Shown in pieces: positions 6,034-7,368 of a stretch of DNA of 7,368 nucleotides (positions within the stretch are counted from its first letter, which is position 1; each line of letters begins with the position of its first letter). The stretch spans positions 1 to 7,368 of the forward strand of contig JAPLDC010000486.1 in assembly GCA_026391935.1 (NCBI GenBank), in the 5' to 3' direction. Both the position numbers and the translations under genes were made by a program. The notes beneath the pieces are model-generated. The model had not been told where the DNA came from, ran no database searches, and was given only the letters and a program-made list of their open reading frames with translations. This DNA is from Bacteroidota bacterium. Lineage in GTDB: Bacteria > Bacteroidota > Bacteroidia > 2-12-FULL-35-15.

Positions 6034-7368
6034 TTATTTTAATAAGCTTACATTACCTGATTTTGTAATAACTTCATTCGAATTTGTTAAGGTGATTGTC
6101 AGGTAATAAACAAAAACTGCATTGTCTAATTGTTTTCCCTGATAGCTTCCATCCCAGTATTTTTCAGGATCAGTTATCTCTATGATCTTTTCTCCCCATC
6201 TGTCATACACAACCAATTGCATTTCTTTTACACACAATGGATTTATTTTTACCCTAAAAAAATCATTGGATCCATCACCATTTGGAGAAAATGCATTCGG
6301 CACAAATAATTCGCCACACTCAAAATCTACACTCACTCTAACACAAGCAGTGTCTGTACACCCTAAGGTGTCTGTTACCGTCACACAATAATCCGTTGTT
6401 ACTATTGGCGTAACTGTTATATTGCTTGTTGTTTCACCGGTACTCCATAAATATGTTCCTCCTCCTGTTGCATTCAGTGTTGCTGAAGTGGTTGCTGTTA
6501 TAGAAATATCTGTTCCTGCTGATGCTGTAGGGCCCGGATTCACATTTACTATCACAGTCGAACTGGAGGTACATCCATTTGTTGGGTCAGTTACAGTTAC
6601 TGTATATGTTCCTGCTGTATTAACTATCGGAGCAGCTGTTGTTCCCCCGCTTGATATCCCCGGACCAACCCAGTTAAAGCTGACTCCCGCTGTAGACGAT
6701 GTTGCATTTATCGATGCAATACCTGTTGCGCAGTTGATCTGGGATGATGCACCTGCCGATACGTTTGGAATATTTATGTTTGCCGTGACAACAATATTAT
6801 TAGTTGACGTACATCCGTTTGCAGGATCGGTAACTGTTACGGTGTAAGTGCCGGCTGCATTAACAGTTGGAGTGCCAGTTGTTCCTCCCGAAACAATTCC
6901 TGCACCTACCCAGTTATAAGTGGCACCTGCAGTTGTTGAACTTGCTGAAACAGTACCTGATGTTGTTATACAACCTAATGTAAATCCTGTTCCCATTATC
7001 AAATTTGGTGCAGTAGTATTTGAGGTAACAGTGATATTGGCTAAAGAGGTACATCCATTTGCAGGATCAGTAACTGTTACAGTGTATGTACCTGCTGTGT
7101 TTACGGTAGGTGATGCTGTTGTTCCTCCAGAAATAATTCCGGATCCAGCCCAGCTGTAAGTTGCTCCTGCAGTTGTTGAATTTGCGGATAAGGATCCGCT
7201 TGTTGCTGAACATCCCAGAACAAGAGGAGAACCTGTTGTTACATTTGGTGTTGTTGTATTAGTGTTAACTGTGACAGTTTGTTGCGATGAACATCCTGTT
7301 CCAAGATCTGTCACTGTCAAAGTATAGGTGGATGCGCTGCTAACAGTATAATTCTGTGTTGATGGTCC
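6034..7368 (-). CDS. Repeat-rich surface protein with T9SS type B (CHU_C) C-terminal domain, 5' end missing
   Basis: The last 444 residues of a larger secreted adhesin-like protein; the frame is open through the window edge, so the true start is outside. Order seen: the end of one repeat (1-37), three repeats of exactly 80 residues (38-117, 118-197, 198-277), a shorter divergent PKD/SprB-like beta domain (278-347), and a C-terminal sorting domain (348-444). Each repeat has two cysteines, at repeat positions 16 and 69, and a strong AGTYTVTVTDP-NGC core, consistent with disulfide-pinned Ig-like folds outside the cell. The sorting domain shows VPNAFSPNGDG (356-366), VYDRWGE (387-393), WDG (405-407) and the terminal GNVSLLK, the hallmarks of type B CHU_C domains that direct T9SS export. 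The gene is followed by porP/sprF, as expected for such cargo. Composition is Thr/Ser/Gly/Ala-rich and visibly richer in G+C than the other genes. The ligand is unknown. Confidence 0.92.
   Translation of the reverse strand, partial: GPSTQNYTVSSASTYTLTVTDLGTGCSSQQTVTVNTNTTTPNVTTGSPLVLGCSATSGSLSANSTTAGATYSWAGSGIISGGTTASPTVNTAGTYTVTVTDPANGCTSLANITVTSNTTAPNLIMGTGFTLGCITTSGTVSASSTTAGATYNWVGAGIVSGGTTGTPTVNAAGTYTVTVTDPANGCTSTNNIVVTANINIPNVSAGASSQINCATGIASINATSSTAGVSFNWVGPGISSGGTTAAPIVNTAGTYTVTVTDPTNGCTSSSTVIVNVNPGPTASAGTDISITATTSATLNATGGGTYLWSTGETTSNITVTPIVTTDYCVTVTDTLGCTDTACVRVSVDFECGELFVPNAFSPNGDGSNDFFRVKINPLCVKEMQLVVYDRWGEKIIEITDPEKYWDGSYQGKQLDNAVFVYYLTITLTNSNEVITKSGNVSLLK
6538..7368 (-). repeat. 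240-bp in-frame tandem repeats of the adhesin gene
   Basis: Three full units (7257-7018, 7017-6778, 6777-6538) and part of a fourth (7368-7258) are in exact 240-bp register. A plus-strand marker ACATCC recurs at 6571, 6811, 7051 and 7291, always 240 bp apart. Unit 3 is the most diverged, and the partial upstream unit also differs. Many differences between units are synonymous, while the encoded AGTYTVTVTDP core is unchanged, which suggests old duplications kept by selection on the protein. More units probably lie beyond the window. Confidence 0.9.

Noticed and set aside
6422..7159. Long plus-strand open frames across the adhesin repeats, rich in Val and Ala
   Set aside because: They are antisense shadows created by the repetitive Thr/Val/Gly codons of the adhesin gene, and they repeat with its 240-bp period.
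6538..7368. The regular repeats as a CRISPR-like or mobile repeat array
   Set aside because: The 240-bp units are in frame, encode a continuous protein and match extracellular Ig-like repeats; there are no unrelated spacers.

Overview
The window looks like chromosomal DNA from an AT-rich member of the Bacteroidota. The strongest evidence is a PorP/SprF outer-membrane protein next to a repeat-rich surface protein that ends in a type B (CHU_C) sorting domain; both belong to the type IX secretion system (T9SS) and gliding machinery found only in that phylum. All six recognisable genes lie on the minus strand and all five stop codons I could read are TAA. No tRNA, rRNA, CRISPR array, transposase or integrase was seen.

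Read in transcription order (high to low coordinates), the window holds three blocks. Block 1 (7368-4953) is the 3' part of a large adhesin-like gene with 240-bp tandem repeats, followed 28 bp later by porP/sprF. This is the usual pairing of a T9SS cargo and its outer-membrane partner. Block 2 (4457-2240) is a two-gene unit with a 1-nt gap. Its first gene is a DUF2779 protein that joins a Cas4-like PD-(D/E)XK/Fe-S nuclease domain to a DEDD-type exonuclease domain. Its second gene is an unrecognised 246-aa protein with its own PD-(D/E)XK and QhxxY signature. This pair is the best candidate for an undescribed DNA-processing or defence module. Block 3 (2024 to 1) is a translationally coupled three-gene unit: a LOG/SLOG-type Rossmann protein, a polysaccharide deacetylase and a family 2 glycosyltransferase cut by the window edge. 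It is probably part of a surface polysaccharide locus.

Two non-coding stretches separate the blocks. The 495-bp gap at 4458-4952 holds a candidate promoter and palindrome for block 2, a perfect 9-bp hairpin that is not a typical terminator, and a 49-codon plus-strand frame resembling a secreted peptide that could be a decayed or frameshifted gene. The 215-bp gap at 2025-2239 holds a candidate promoter for block 3, two adjacent dyads, a run of four degenerate 10-bp repeats and a weak terminator-like hairpin at the end of block 2.

Functions are read from motifs only. Promoters and operators are tentative, because they come from matching the Bacteroidota consensus (TTTG, about 19-21 nt, TANNTTTG) by eye.
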